DNA of 60,042 nt from a virus. Positions 37,919 to 46,500 of this stretch are shown here, one piece after another. The position numbers were made by a program, and so were the translations under genes. Where the stretch lies: positions 1-60,042 of IMG/VR virus record IMGVR_UViG_3300047463_000151; one strand, written 5' to 3'. Under the pieces are notes generated by a model. That model made no database searches, was not told the origin of the DNA, and saw only the letters and a program-made list of their open reading frames with translations. Within the stretch, counting starts at the first letter, position 1. The number at the start of each line of letters is the position of its first letter.

Positions 37919-40435
37919 ATGTATGAGCTTGGCATTGTGCTGGTAGGCACAGACGCGAATGACCTTGGAACCGCTTTTTACCAAGTTCTGAACTCAAAGC
38001 TACCTTCGTTTGCAGTGATGTACGTTCCGGCGGGTTTCGCCGACGAAGCGTGGATGTTCTCGACGCTGACGCAGCAAGCGCCGCATCCGGCACGGTGGAG
38101 CTGCTACGAGCGCAAGGCAAACGATACGCAGGCGCAGTCCATCGGTCGTGCTCTGAATGAATTGCACGAAGTCTACGGGACGACCATCAAGCACTACGCG
38201 GTGATTTCTGCCGACGTTTTGACTGCTTCCGATTGGTTCGACGGTATGCGAGCGGCGCTCGACGCAAAGACCGTTCGTAACGAGGCGGGCGAATTCAAGT
38301 GTTTGCTCTATGGGCGACCGGCCTACGTTGGCCCTGTATCGGATGGTATTGCGTTGCCAGCACAGCACCTTGACCTCGACAAAGCGGACACGGACCTCGG
38401 CGTACAAGGCTACGCAGCACATCGAGCAAAACACCTACACGGCGTAGCAGGTATCGCGGATACGCTAGACCCATGTTTCGTGCTTGGTTCATCCGAAGAT
38501 ATGGTTCGTCTATCTAATCACTTGTCCGGTGAGGCTACGAGCGACCGTTACCGATGGTCGCAAGCGTGGCAAGACGACACCAAAGAAGCCCGCGCTATTG
38601 TCGCTGAGGGCGTCTATGCAGCACGAACGAAACCCAATCGTCCAGGCGCATGGACTCCCGGCGATGGTCTAGCGCGACTCGATGATGCAACGCGCTACGT
38701 CGACGCCAGAAGCCCTCAGCGTGTCGTCGCGACCATTGTGGCTACGTTGGATACGGCGCGGTCCATCGACCTCCTAAAAGCCTGTCTGGCGTCCTGCGCT
38801 GGCGTAGTTGATGGTATTGCCCTTGTGATCGACGGCGACCCTACGCAGGCCCTAGACGAAGCCATAGCGGCCAAGGTTTCGTTGCAGCCTGACGACGAGA
38901 AGATGCTCAAGGGTTGTGTCGGCGTATTGGCCGAAGCGATGAGCGCACGGGTCACGACTTGGGCGAAGCGAATTGCGCTCGCGGTGACGGGGAACAAGGA
39001 ATTCGTGTGCGAGGCCAGCGTCTACGGTGGCCCTGACGCACTAGAAGCACGCCAACGCGCCTATGATCTCGCCGACTCGCTTGGCGCACGCTGGTTGCTG
39101 TTTCTGGAAGGCGACGAAATGCTCGATACCTCGGTGTCGCGTGCGTACATTCAGCGCCTTGCGAACCATCCAGACCGTAGTGTTCTGGCCTACGACTTTG
39201 GGTTCATCACGCACTACAACTCGCCGATTCAAATCCGCGTAGATGGAGCACGCGGAACGACGATGGAGCGCGGACCCAGCGGCATCCGTATGGTTCGGAA
39301 TCTTGGCGGGAACCGCACGCAGCCCGGATTTTCAGTAAACGGTGGACTGACGATAGCGCCGCTGTTCAGCGAAGAATCGGTACGCGCTGCGAATGTGCGT
39401 ATCCGCAAGTTTGACCTAATGCGTCCACAAGACCGGCTCCACGTTAGCGAAACGGCTGAATCTGTGTCGGTTTACGCCTACCATGACCAGACGCGAATGG
39501 GGTTTCACTGTCTCGCGTATCCTCGCGAAAACCTTGATGACGTTGGCCGCTGGCTCGACTACGCCACTGGTATTTGCGACGACGCCGTGTTGGTGTGGAC
39601 AGATGAAGCAGAGCCATCACCCGAATGGAAGAGGCTTGCTGCCATATACCAGGCGCGCATTGTCCACCATCCGTTGCGCGATAACCTTGCCGCTGCACGC
39701 AACGCAGGCATCGACGCGCTCAGTGAGAACAAGTCGCTAACGTGGGCGTGGTTCGTAGACCCCGATGAATGGTTCGATAAGCCGCTACACGACGCGCAGG
39801 CGATGCGCCGTATGGCTGAATCCGTGCGTTATGGGTATCTCGTCCAAACGTGCAATTATCGCCAGAGTGGACCGCCTTCGGTGAGCGATAGCGTGCGTAT
39901 TTCGCGTCTATTGCCAACGATTCGCATGGATGGTCGCGTACACGAAGGGTTTTCAGATGCTTGGAAGCGATTGCAGGCCGCTGGCATTCACCCTCGACTC
40001 GTCTATGCGCCTTTCATGGTTCAGCATCGCGGCATGGCGTTCAGCGCCGACAGGATGCGTGAAAAGCTCGAAAAGTACGAGCATCTTTTGCGCTTGGAAC
40101 TTGCCGATAGACCAGAAAACCCCGGCGCGTGGACCTCGCTCGCTATGCACTTCATGAACGACGGGCACAAAGACCTCGCCGTAGAGTGCTTGCGTCGTGG
40201 CGTGGCTTGCGCGGGTACGAGCTATCTGCCCTACCGCGAACTCGCCTATTGGCACCTCCGCGAAGCACAGGCCCTATTAGACCAGTCCATCGACCGTTTG
40301 TCCGAAGGTCATCAGTGGTACAAAATGGCGGCTGAGTTGCAAAGAGTGCTACGCAAGCATGTAGAGCCTGCGTCTATCGTTGCACCCATTAGTGATAGGC
40401 CAGTTGCATCGTTGCCGAAGTTCCGTGATAGTTAG
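37919..40435 (+). CDS. Large multidomain glycosyltransferase
   Basis: 838 residues. Three GT-A/GT2-like segments in a row: an N-terminal one (residues 1-200), a second with LVIDGDP and RWLLFLEGDEMLD near 300-400, and a third with NLAAARNAGIDA and AWFVDPDEWF near 590-620. A TPR-like helical tail lies near 735-790 (NPGAWTSLAMHFMNDGH). The D-x-D-like acidic pairs are expected metal and nucleotide-sugar ligands. GGAGGTAGC precedes ATG 37919. Placed among head-tail genes, it may glycosylate virion proteins; host surface or DNA are other targets. Confidence 0.72.
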   Translation: MYELGIVLVGTDANDLGTAFYQVLNSKLPSFAVMYVPAGFADEAWMFSTLTQQAPHPARWSCYERKANDTQAQSIGRALNELHEVYGTTIKHYAVISADVLTASDWFDGMRAALDAKTVRNEAGEFKCLLYGRPAYVGPVSDGIALPAQHLDLDKADTDLGVQGYAAHRAKHLHGVAGIADTLDPCFVLGSSEDMVRLSNHLSGEATSDRYRWSQAWQDDTKEARAIVAEGVYAARTKPNRPGAWTPGDGLARLDDATRYVDARSPQRVVATIVATLDTARSIDLLKACLASCAGVVDGIALVIDGDPTQALDEAIAAKVSLQPDDEKMLKGCVGVLAEAMSARVTTWAKRIALAVTGNKEFVCEASVYGGPDALEARQRAYDLADSLGARWLLFLEGDEMLDTSVSRAYIQRLANHPDRSVLAYDFGFITHYNSPIQIRVDGARGTTMERGPSGIRMVRNLGGNRTQPGFSVNGGLTIAPLFSEESVRAANVRIRKFDLMRPQDRLHVSETAESVSVYAYHDQTRMGFHCLAYPRENLDDVGRWLDYATGICDDAVLVWTDEAEPSPEWKRLAAIYQARIVHHPLRDNLAAARNAGIDALSENKSLTWAWFVDPDEWFDKPLHDAQAMRRMAESVRYGYLVQTCNYRQSGPPSVSDSVRISRLLPTIRMDGRVHEGFSDAWKRLQAAGIHPRLVYAPFMVQHRGMAFSADRMREKLEKYEHLLRLELADRPENPGAWTSLAMHFMNDGHKDLAVECLRRGVACAGTSYLPYRELAYWHLREAQALLDQSIDRLSEGHQWYKMAAELQRVLRKHVEPASIVAPISDRPVASLPKFRDS

Positions 40436-40438
40436 TCT

Positions 40439-40942
40439 ATGCTCAAACTCCGTAAATCCAGCCTCGATAAAGCCGTCGCCACGATGAAACGTCTTGGCGA
40501 GCAAGGCCGTATCGGGGCCATCGACGGCGTACAGCGTGGCGGCAAGCATCTGGCGAAAAAGGTGCGGGACAATATGTCCTATGCAGACCATACGCTAGAA
40601 GACCTGCGACGGCTCGACCATCCCTACGCCGACAGGCATCCGGGCATCCAAATCCACAAAGGTTCAACCGCTGACCTACGCGACGGAACTGCTGCGATTC
40701 ACAAGCACACGGGAACGCTGCTTGCATCAATTGAGGACCGCCCTGTGGACGGCACGCGAGGGCATACCTACCGCATAGAGGCTAACGAAAACAAGGCTGA
40801 CTACGCCAAGCGTGTTCTCGGTGGAACGGAGATTATGCACCCTCGCAACGTGTTCCTTGAAACCGCAGAAGCGCCCGGCGTCAAAAAGGATATAGTCAAC
40901 GGCGTTACCGAGGCGATCATCGCCGCCATCGCGAAGGTCTGA
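40439..40942 (+). CDS. Neck/minor tail protein (HK97 gp10-like)
   Basis: 167 residues. It has an N-terminal basic helix, then HKHTGTLLASIEDRPV, RIEANENKADYAKRVLGGTEIMHPRNVF, and a C-terminal helix. This order is typical of HK97 gp10/virion-morphogenesis proteins at the head-tail joint. Confidence 0.68.
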   Translation: MLKLRKSSLDKAVATMKRLGEQGRIGAIDGVQRGGKHLAKKVRDNMSYADHTLEDLRRLDHPYADRHPGIQIHKGSTADLRDGTAAIHKHTGTLLASIEDRPVDGTRGHTYRIEANENKADYAKRVLGGTEIMHPRNVFLETAEAPGVKKDIVNGVTEAIIAAIAKV

Positions 40943-40943
40943 A

Positions 40944-41363
40944 ATGCCTAGCCAACTCGCCGTCACCAAACAATTGCTTCGTCAAACACTGCTGAATGAC
41001 GCTACGCTGCGTGCTTTGGTGGATGGTAAAGTGTTACCCGCTCACTTGCAGAGCGCGGAAGCAGCCACGGTATTGCGCGACAAGCCCATCATCATCGTTG
41101 AAATGACGGGTGGGTTCATGCGCTATTTCACCCAACTACAAGACGTTACGTTCGATATTTGGGTTTACAGCAAGAACAGCAGCGATGAGTGCAACCAAGT
41201 CTACGACGTTGCGTTTCCGCTACTCCAACAGACGCGGCTCCATGTAGACGACATTGATATGTGCGGCCTCGCCCGTGAACTCATGCGACCCGAAGTAGGT
41301 TGGAACGAAGTCGTCCATGCACACTACGTCCGTGCGAAATGGACGATGAAAGCAACGAGTTAG
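40944..41363 (+). CDS. Tail completion/terminator-like protein
   Basis: 139 residues. A helical start (VTKQLLRQTLLNDATLRALV), VLRDKPIIIVEMT and FDIWVYSKNSSDECNQVYDV fit small tail-terminator proteins of siphoviruses, and the position before the tail tube gene agrees. Confidence 0.6.
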   Translation: MPSQLAVTKQLLRQTLLNDATLRALVDGKVLPAHLQSAEAATVLRDKPIIIVEMTGGFMRYFTQLQDVTFDIWVYSKNSSDECNQVYDVAFPLLQQTRLHVDDIDMCGLARELMRPEVGWNEVVHAHYVRAKWTMKATS

Positions 41364-41371
41364 GAGTTACC

Positions 41372-41584
41372 GTGTTGAGTTATCCAGGCATCGCTACGTT
41401 TACTATGCATCGACCGACGCATATCCAGTGTTCGGCGTGTGGCCTAAACGTCTATGAAATGAAGCCTTATGAGGCTGTGTACCCGCGTGGAAGCGTAGGA
41501 CGCGCTATGGGGCAGACCAAAATCGTAAAAGGAGAATGTAAATGCGGGTGCGCGTACCAGTTCCCGGTCACTCAGACGGTGTAA
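41372..41584 (+). CDS. Small zinc-ribbon protein, 70 aa
   Basis: GTG 41372 follows AGGAG by five bases. CSAC and CKCGC form a likely zinc ribbon. It overlaps the next zinc protein by 43 bases, so the two are coupled. Confidence 0.6.
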   Translation: MLSYPGIATFTMHRPTHIQCSACGLNVYEMKPYEAVYPRGSVGRAMGQTKIVKGECKCGCAYQFPVTQTV

Positions 41585-41916
41585 ACGAAAGCGCACACGT
41601 TGCGCTGACTTTGCGCCAATTGGAACAAGACATTCAGAAGCTGGCGCGGATTGTCGCTGAGCAGTCGGAGAAGCATCGCGACGAGGATCGAGCCACAGGT
41701 GCGACTACGGACGCCGTATGGCAGTGTCGCAAGTGTTCGTACTTCTTGGGATTCTATGACATTCGCTCCGAAGTGCTGCGGGTGCGCTATAAAGAGCATC
41801 TAATGTACGTTCGCGTTGGCCTTGGTGGATTTGTACAGGTCTTTTGCCGTTCGTGTGGCGAGGCGAACACGCAAGAGTTCGTCGCACAGGATGCGAATAG
41901 GGGCGAAAGACACTAG
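41542..41916 (+). CDS. Zinc-ribbon protein, Com-like, 124 aa
   Basis: GGAG before ATG 41542. Helical N-terminus, then WQCRKCSYFLGFYD and VFCRSCGEANT. CxxC-x-x-LG with a later CxxCG resembles the zinc ribbon of Mu Com-type translational regulators. It directly precedes the tail tube gene. Regulation of that gene is a possibility, not shown. Confidence 0.55.
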   Translation: MRVRVPVPGHSDGVNESAHVALTLRQLEQDIQKLARIVAEQSEKHRDEDRATGATTDAVWQCRKCSYFLGFYDIRSEVLRVRYKEHLMYVRVGLGGFVQVFCRSCGEANTQEFVAQDANRGERH

Positions 41917-41999
41917 GCTAGTCAACGGTACTATGTTACCGTCGTTGCAAGCCGTCCGTGAGGCGCAGCGACCTACCCTTTACCGCACAGGAGTCTGTC

Positions 42000-42548
42000 G
42001 TGGCGCTTAATATTCCTTCCGTTTCCCGTGATGATATTTCCTTCGGTCCCGCCGTTATGTACCTCGGCGCGGCTGGTGCTACCCCGACCGTTGACGTTGG
42101 CGCTATCTCTGAAGACGGCGTTTCCATTGAGATCGCGACTGAGCAGCGCGACATCATGCAGGGCAATCCCCGCATCATCGAAATGTCGTTCAACCAGCAG
42201 CAGTCGGCCACGGTCAAAGTGACCAGCATCCAGTGGAACTACTCGAACCTCCAGTACGTCCTTGGCGGCGCGGTTTCGACCACGGCGACTTGGGAGAAGT
42301 TCGACTTCGGTGGTGACCCGTGCCCGTCTGAGGTTGCGATCAAGATTGTTCACCAGATGTGTTCGGGCGACACCATCAACGTCCATGTGTGGCGTGCGAT
42401 GGGCGAAGGCAACCTCTCCATCCCGTTCGGTCAGGACGAGCACAGCTTTGAATTGTCGTTCAAGGCCATGCGTGCGACGACTTCGTGGGCTGGCGCTACG
42501 CTGTCTGCGGACGCGCAGTTGCTCCAAATCTACCGTCAGCTCGCCTAA
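42000..42548 (+). CDS. Major tail (tube) protein
   Basis: 182 residues from GTG 42000 after AGGAG. A beta-rich tube-type pattern: SFGPAVMYLGAAG, DGVSIEIATEQRDIMQGN, QQQSATVKVTSIQWNY, then a helix/loop and SFKAMRATT. Followed by a terminator and then the tail chaperones and tape measure, the standard siphovirus order. Confidence 0.8.
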   Translation: MALNIPSVSRDDISFGPAVMYLGAAGATPTVDVGAISEDGVSIEIATEQRDIMQGNPRIIEMSFNQQQSATVKVTSIQWNYSNLQYVLGGAVSTTATWEKFDFGGDPCPSEVAIKIVHQMCSGDTINVHVWRAMGEGNLSIPFGQDEHSFELSFKAMRATTSWAGATLSADAQLLQIYRQLA

Positions 42549-42572
42549 TAGTCCTTTTCATTAGGACCACTG

Positions 42573-42604
42573 AACCCGTCGAGGTCTAGCCTTGGCGGGT
42601 TTTG
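42573..42604 (+). terminator. Terminator after the tail tube gene
   Basis: AACCCG (42573-42578) pairs with CGGGTT (42596-42601), with an inner AGG/CCT pairing, followed by TTTTG. A smaller hairpin GTCCT/AGGAC lies just before it. Confidence 0.7.
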
Positions 42605-42621
42605 TGTATTTGGAGTATGCT
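42592..42621 (+). promoter_or_regulatory. Promoter-like pair before the tail chaperones
   Basis: TTGGCG, 18 bases, TATGCT (42616-42621), 26 bases before the chaperone ATG. It overlaps the terminator stem. A weak match to bacterial sigma-70 type. Confidence 0.25.
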
Positions 42622-42646
42622 ACGCGGCAGAGGCCCAGGAGGCACA

Positions 42647-43159
42647 ATGTCAGACGTAGACCAGAATGATAAACCGATGGAAGCGGCGCGTAACGCAGTC
42701 GATGCAATCCGCGACCTGTTCGCAACCATCGACCCGCCAGCGGAAATCGAAGTCGTCAACGTGTACGGCGGTTCGACTAAAATCCGCTCGTCGGTTCCGG
42801 CACGGAATCAGATTCGTGCGATGCGTGAGCTTGAAAAGCTGACGGCGCTCGCGGCTACGGAAGAAATGCAGGCGCTCGCAAAAAACGTCGGTTCTGGCAT
42901 TGGTGGTGTGGTCGGGTTTCTGGTCCGTGCAGCGATGCGTGAAGACGTACTCGACGCGCTGTGTGCTTCTTTTGCGGAAGCGCACCCGGCAGCGTTGGAA
43001 GCAGCACGCGCTGATGCGAAAGCGGCTGGCGTGAAGGGTGCGGACAAACTCGGTGTCGCTGATTTGTTCGGCGTCGAGGAGGTCGCTAGTGGCCTCGTCC
43101 CTTTTTTGTTGAGGATGCTCCAAAAGGCGGCGTCAGCACTGAGCCAGTTGTCGAAGTAA
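42647..43159 (+). CDS. Tail assembly chaperone (gpG-like)
   Basis: 170 residues, GGAGG before ATG 42647. Helical chaperone of the tape measure. The position between tail tube and tape measure and the -1 frameshift site near the end identify it. C-terminus in the unshifted product: LLRMLQKAASALSQLSK. Confidence 0.78.
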   Translation: MSDVDQNDKPMEAARNAVDAIRDLFATIDPPAEIEVVNVYGGSTKIRSSVPARNQIRAMRELEKLTALAATEEMQALAKNVGSGIGGVVGFLVRAAMREDVLDALCASFAEAHPAALEAARADAKAAGVKGADKLGVADLFGVEEVASGLVPFLLRMLQKAASALSQLSK

Positions 43160-43512
43160 AGGCTGTCAGCGCAGACGAAATCGAAGAAACGCTCGGGACG
43201 CTTATCTCTTGTGGGTATGACCTCGAGCGTATTGTCGCGGCGTATTCGTTTGAGCAAATTGGTTTGATGGCCCGATGCGTGCTGCGTTCGCGTGCAGCGA
43301 TGCTGAATGCTGTTGTAGGCCCCGTACTGGGCGCTACGACGGGCGCGGAATGGAAAGGGCATAGTGTATCGGGTAGCGGTAAAGCGGCCCGTAAAAAGAC
43401 CAGCACGGGGCAGAACCACCGGGTTTGGCAGTCGTCGGATGCGCCTACGCCAGAGGCCAAGGACAAGGGACTGATGAATGCCTTGTCACGCGCCGGGTTC
43501 GCTATCCGGTAG
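42647..43512 (+). CDS. Tail chaperone frameshift product (gpGT-like), 288 aa
   Basis: A -1 shift at 43099-43108 joins the gpG frame to an open frame ending at 43512, reading VPF then FVEDAPKGG. The second part has no own start near its beginning and ends KGLMNALSRAGFAIR. As in lambda G/GT, the rare longer product links chaperone and tape measure to the tube. Confidence 0.75.
43099..43108 (+). promoter_or_regulatory. -1 ribosomal frameshift site CCCTTTTTTG
   Basis: Two canonical X-XXY-YYZ heptamers overlap here in the gpG frame: C-CCT-TTT and T-TTT-TTG. Both give the same fusion. Confidence 0.8.
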
Positions 43513-43567
43513 GTATGGGACGCAAAAAGTCAAAAACACGATACACTGGCCCTAGTATGGGGGCCTT

Positions 43568-46500
43568 ATGGCGGCTGACAAGACACTTGGCGATTTGATC
43601 TTCGATCTCGTTATCGACGACTCCAAGTTCCAGGCAACAATCGATTCTTCGATAAAGAAGATTCGCAGTCTAAACAGCGCATTCGCATCCGTAGCGCGTA
43701 ATGCAGCAAAGGCCAGTGCTGGTGGAACTGGCGGCGGTGGCGCAACAGAGCCTACTGAGCAGTCGCGTTCATCGGCTATCAAACAGCTTCTCGCTTTTGG
43801 TCGGATGGTGAAGCAAGCGCAAGCGGAAAGCGACGCAGCGGTTCGTAAAGAAGAGGCTAACGAGCAGAAACGGCGGATGCTATTCGGAAGTCGCTTAACA
43901 GCATACGGAAAGATGCTGGCCCAAGAGACGGTGAAGCGTGACGCGGCGCTTCGTAGTCAGGAGGTTGCGGAACAGAAAACACGAATGATGTTCAGTGGCC
44001 GTCTTGCATCTTACGGAAAGATGATTCAGCGCGAGGTTGCTGCGGTAGCAAAGGCAGAAGAGGCTAAGCGCAAGGAAGAGGCCAAAACCGCTGCTGCCGC
44101 TATTGCTGCATTGGCTAAACAAGAGGCGGCACGAAAGAAAGCTGATGCTGCCGCATTGAAGGCGATTAAGGATCGAACCGACGCACAGGAAAGCGTATTC
44201 AAAACGCTTGGTTCAGCCGGTACGGACGTAGCCTCTACGATCATGTCTGCGTTCAAGATTGCCACTACCGCGGTCGCAGCGGTCGGGACCGCCATTACTG
44301 TTCTCGGCGCGAAGTTTGAGCAGACCATCAACACTGTGTCGGTGCTTAGTGATGGTTCGCTGCCTGAATTGACTAAGGCCGCACGCCAATTTGGCATGGA
44401 AAGCAAGTTCTCCGCGCAAGAAGCCGCTGATGCGATGTTGAACTTCGCTCAGGCCGGTATGACTGCTGAGCAGAACATCGCGGCTACTGGCGCTGCTATC
44501 AAGCTCGCAGCGGCTTCCGGTTCCGACCTGACGCTCACGACATCGATTATGTCGGATGCGATTTCGCAGTTCAGTCTGTCTACGAACGATGCGTCGAACC
44601 TTGCGGATATTTTTACCTATGCGTTGAACGACTCTAAACTCGGAATGGAAGACCTCTCTGTGTCGATGCGCTACGCAGGCACGGTCGGCGCTGGCTTCGG
44701 TATGTCGGTTCAGGAGACAACCGCCGCGCTTATGATGTTTTCGAGCCTCGGTTTGAAGGGAAGCAAGGCTGGTACGGTATTCCGTCAGACGATGAATGCT
44801 GCTGCGAATACAACACGAGAAGCGGAGAAGGCTCTTGCTGCTTATGGATTAACACAGGCCGACATTAGCCCGCTTACTAAGAAATTCGGTGAGATCCTAA
44901 ATACAGTTGCCGATGCTGGAATTACGGTCGATGACGCACTGAAAATCTTTGGCACCACCGCAGGCGCTAACGTCGTCGCCCTCGCGAAGATGCAAAAGGA
45001 ATCAGCTGGTACGGCGAAGTCGTTTGAGTCTTTGGTAGCGGGCATGGATGCCGCAATTAGTCGTGGCGATGCGGCTATCAAAGCAACACAGATGATGGAC
45101 AACGTGGCCGGTCAGTTCACGTTGCTTATCGCACGGCTACGCGAAATTGGACTGTCGATTTACGATGCTTACTCGGGTCCACTGAAAGCCATTATCACTG
45201 AGGCTGGTGGTGTCGCATCCGACATCATTTCCGTGTTTGGATATGCCTCGACCTCGATAAGCGAGGGCGTCGGCGGCGCTCTATCCGACCTTGCCTCCTA
45301 TATCCGAGACAACCGTGCTCAGATTGTTGGGATGGTTGTAGCGTTTATTGAAGGATTCTCGCGACTGACGGCGCAGATTCTTTCATTGATGCCAACGTTT
45401 GCTGGTCTAGTTTCTATTGCGCTGGACTTCGGTAACGCAATCTTCACAGTCGGCGATGCCGTCGCGGCGCTCATTCCAGGTGTGACTAATGCGGCTGGTG
45501 TTTTTGCGACTCTATTCTTAGTTGGTGAGGCGTTAGCGTTCGTTGCTGCGATCTCAAAGATTAGTGCCGCAATCAGAGATTTGCAGAAAGCATTAGTAGG
45601 CGCTGAAATGTCTGCCGCAGCCGCTACGGGTGGCCTAACGGCTCTCGTAATGATCGGCGGTATGCTCGTCGGTTGGCTCGCTCAGTATGTGACGGCTAAC
45701 GACGAAGCCGCTGCGTCCGTAGACCGGCTCCGCGCTGCGGAAGAGCACCGCAAACTGGTCAACGACAAGGCGTATGCCGCCGAAGTAGCGCGTGTCAGTA
45801 AATTGCTGGATGCCTCTAAGGCGCAGGCGCAAGAAGCGTTGAAGAACGGAAAGACGCTGACGGATGAACAACGCCGACAAGCCGAGGCCACGCTACGGCT
45901 GACGAAAGAACAAGCGTTACTCGAAATGCAGAGCGGTCGCCTGGTTGCGATTAAGGGTCGGCTCGCTACGGTTTCCGAAGTCGCGGCGATGGCGTCTAAG
46001 GGCGAATCTGCTGCGTTGCAGACGATGTATCGTGAACAGGCAAAAGAAGAAGCAGCAGCGGCAGACCAATTAGAAAGGCTTCGTAGAGCAAAAGCAGACG
46101 CAGATAAAGGATTTAAAACAGCTGTTCGTGGTAGTTTCATACCAGGCGCACCATCGCAAGAAGATGTACGTCAAAATCTCGCGCAGACAGGTGGAGGCCA
46201 AGTACAGAGTTACGAAGAACTCACACTGGCTATCGCTGATGCTGAAAAGGCACTTGAACGGATCCAAGGCCGTGACGAGGCGTTCCGTAACGAGCTTTTC
46301 TTAGCGCAACACGCCGTCGATAAGACCACTGGCTCAATGAAGAAATTGCAGGGTCCGACGAAAGAAGCCGCTAAGGCTACGGATGAACTTGCAGCCGCAA
46401 TGCGTGGTCTTATCGCGGATGCACAGAAGCGGTACGACGAGGTTCTAAAAGCCTTTGAGGAGGCCAATACATCCGAAGGCGAGCTACAAGCAAAGCGTCT

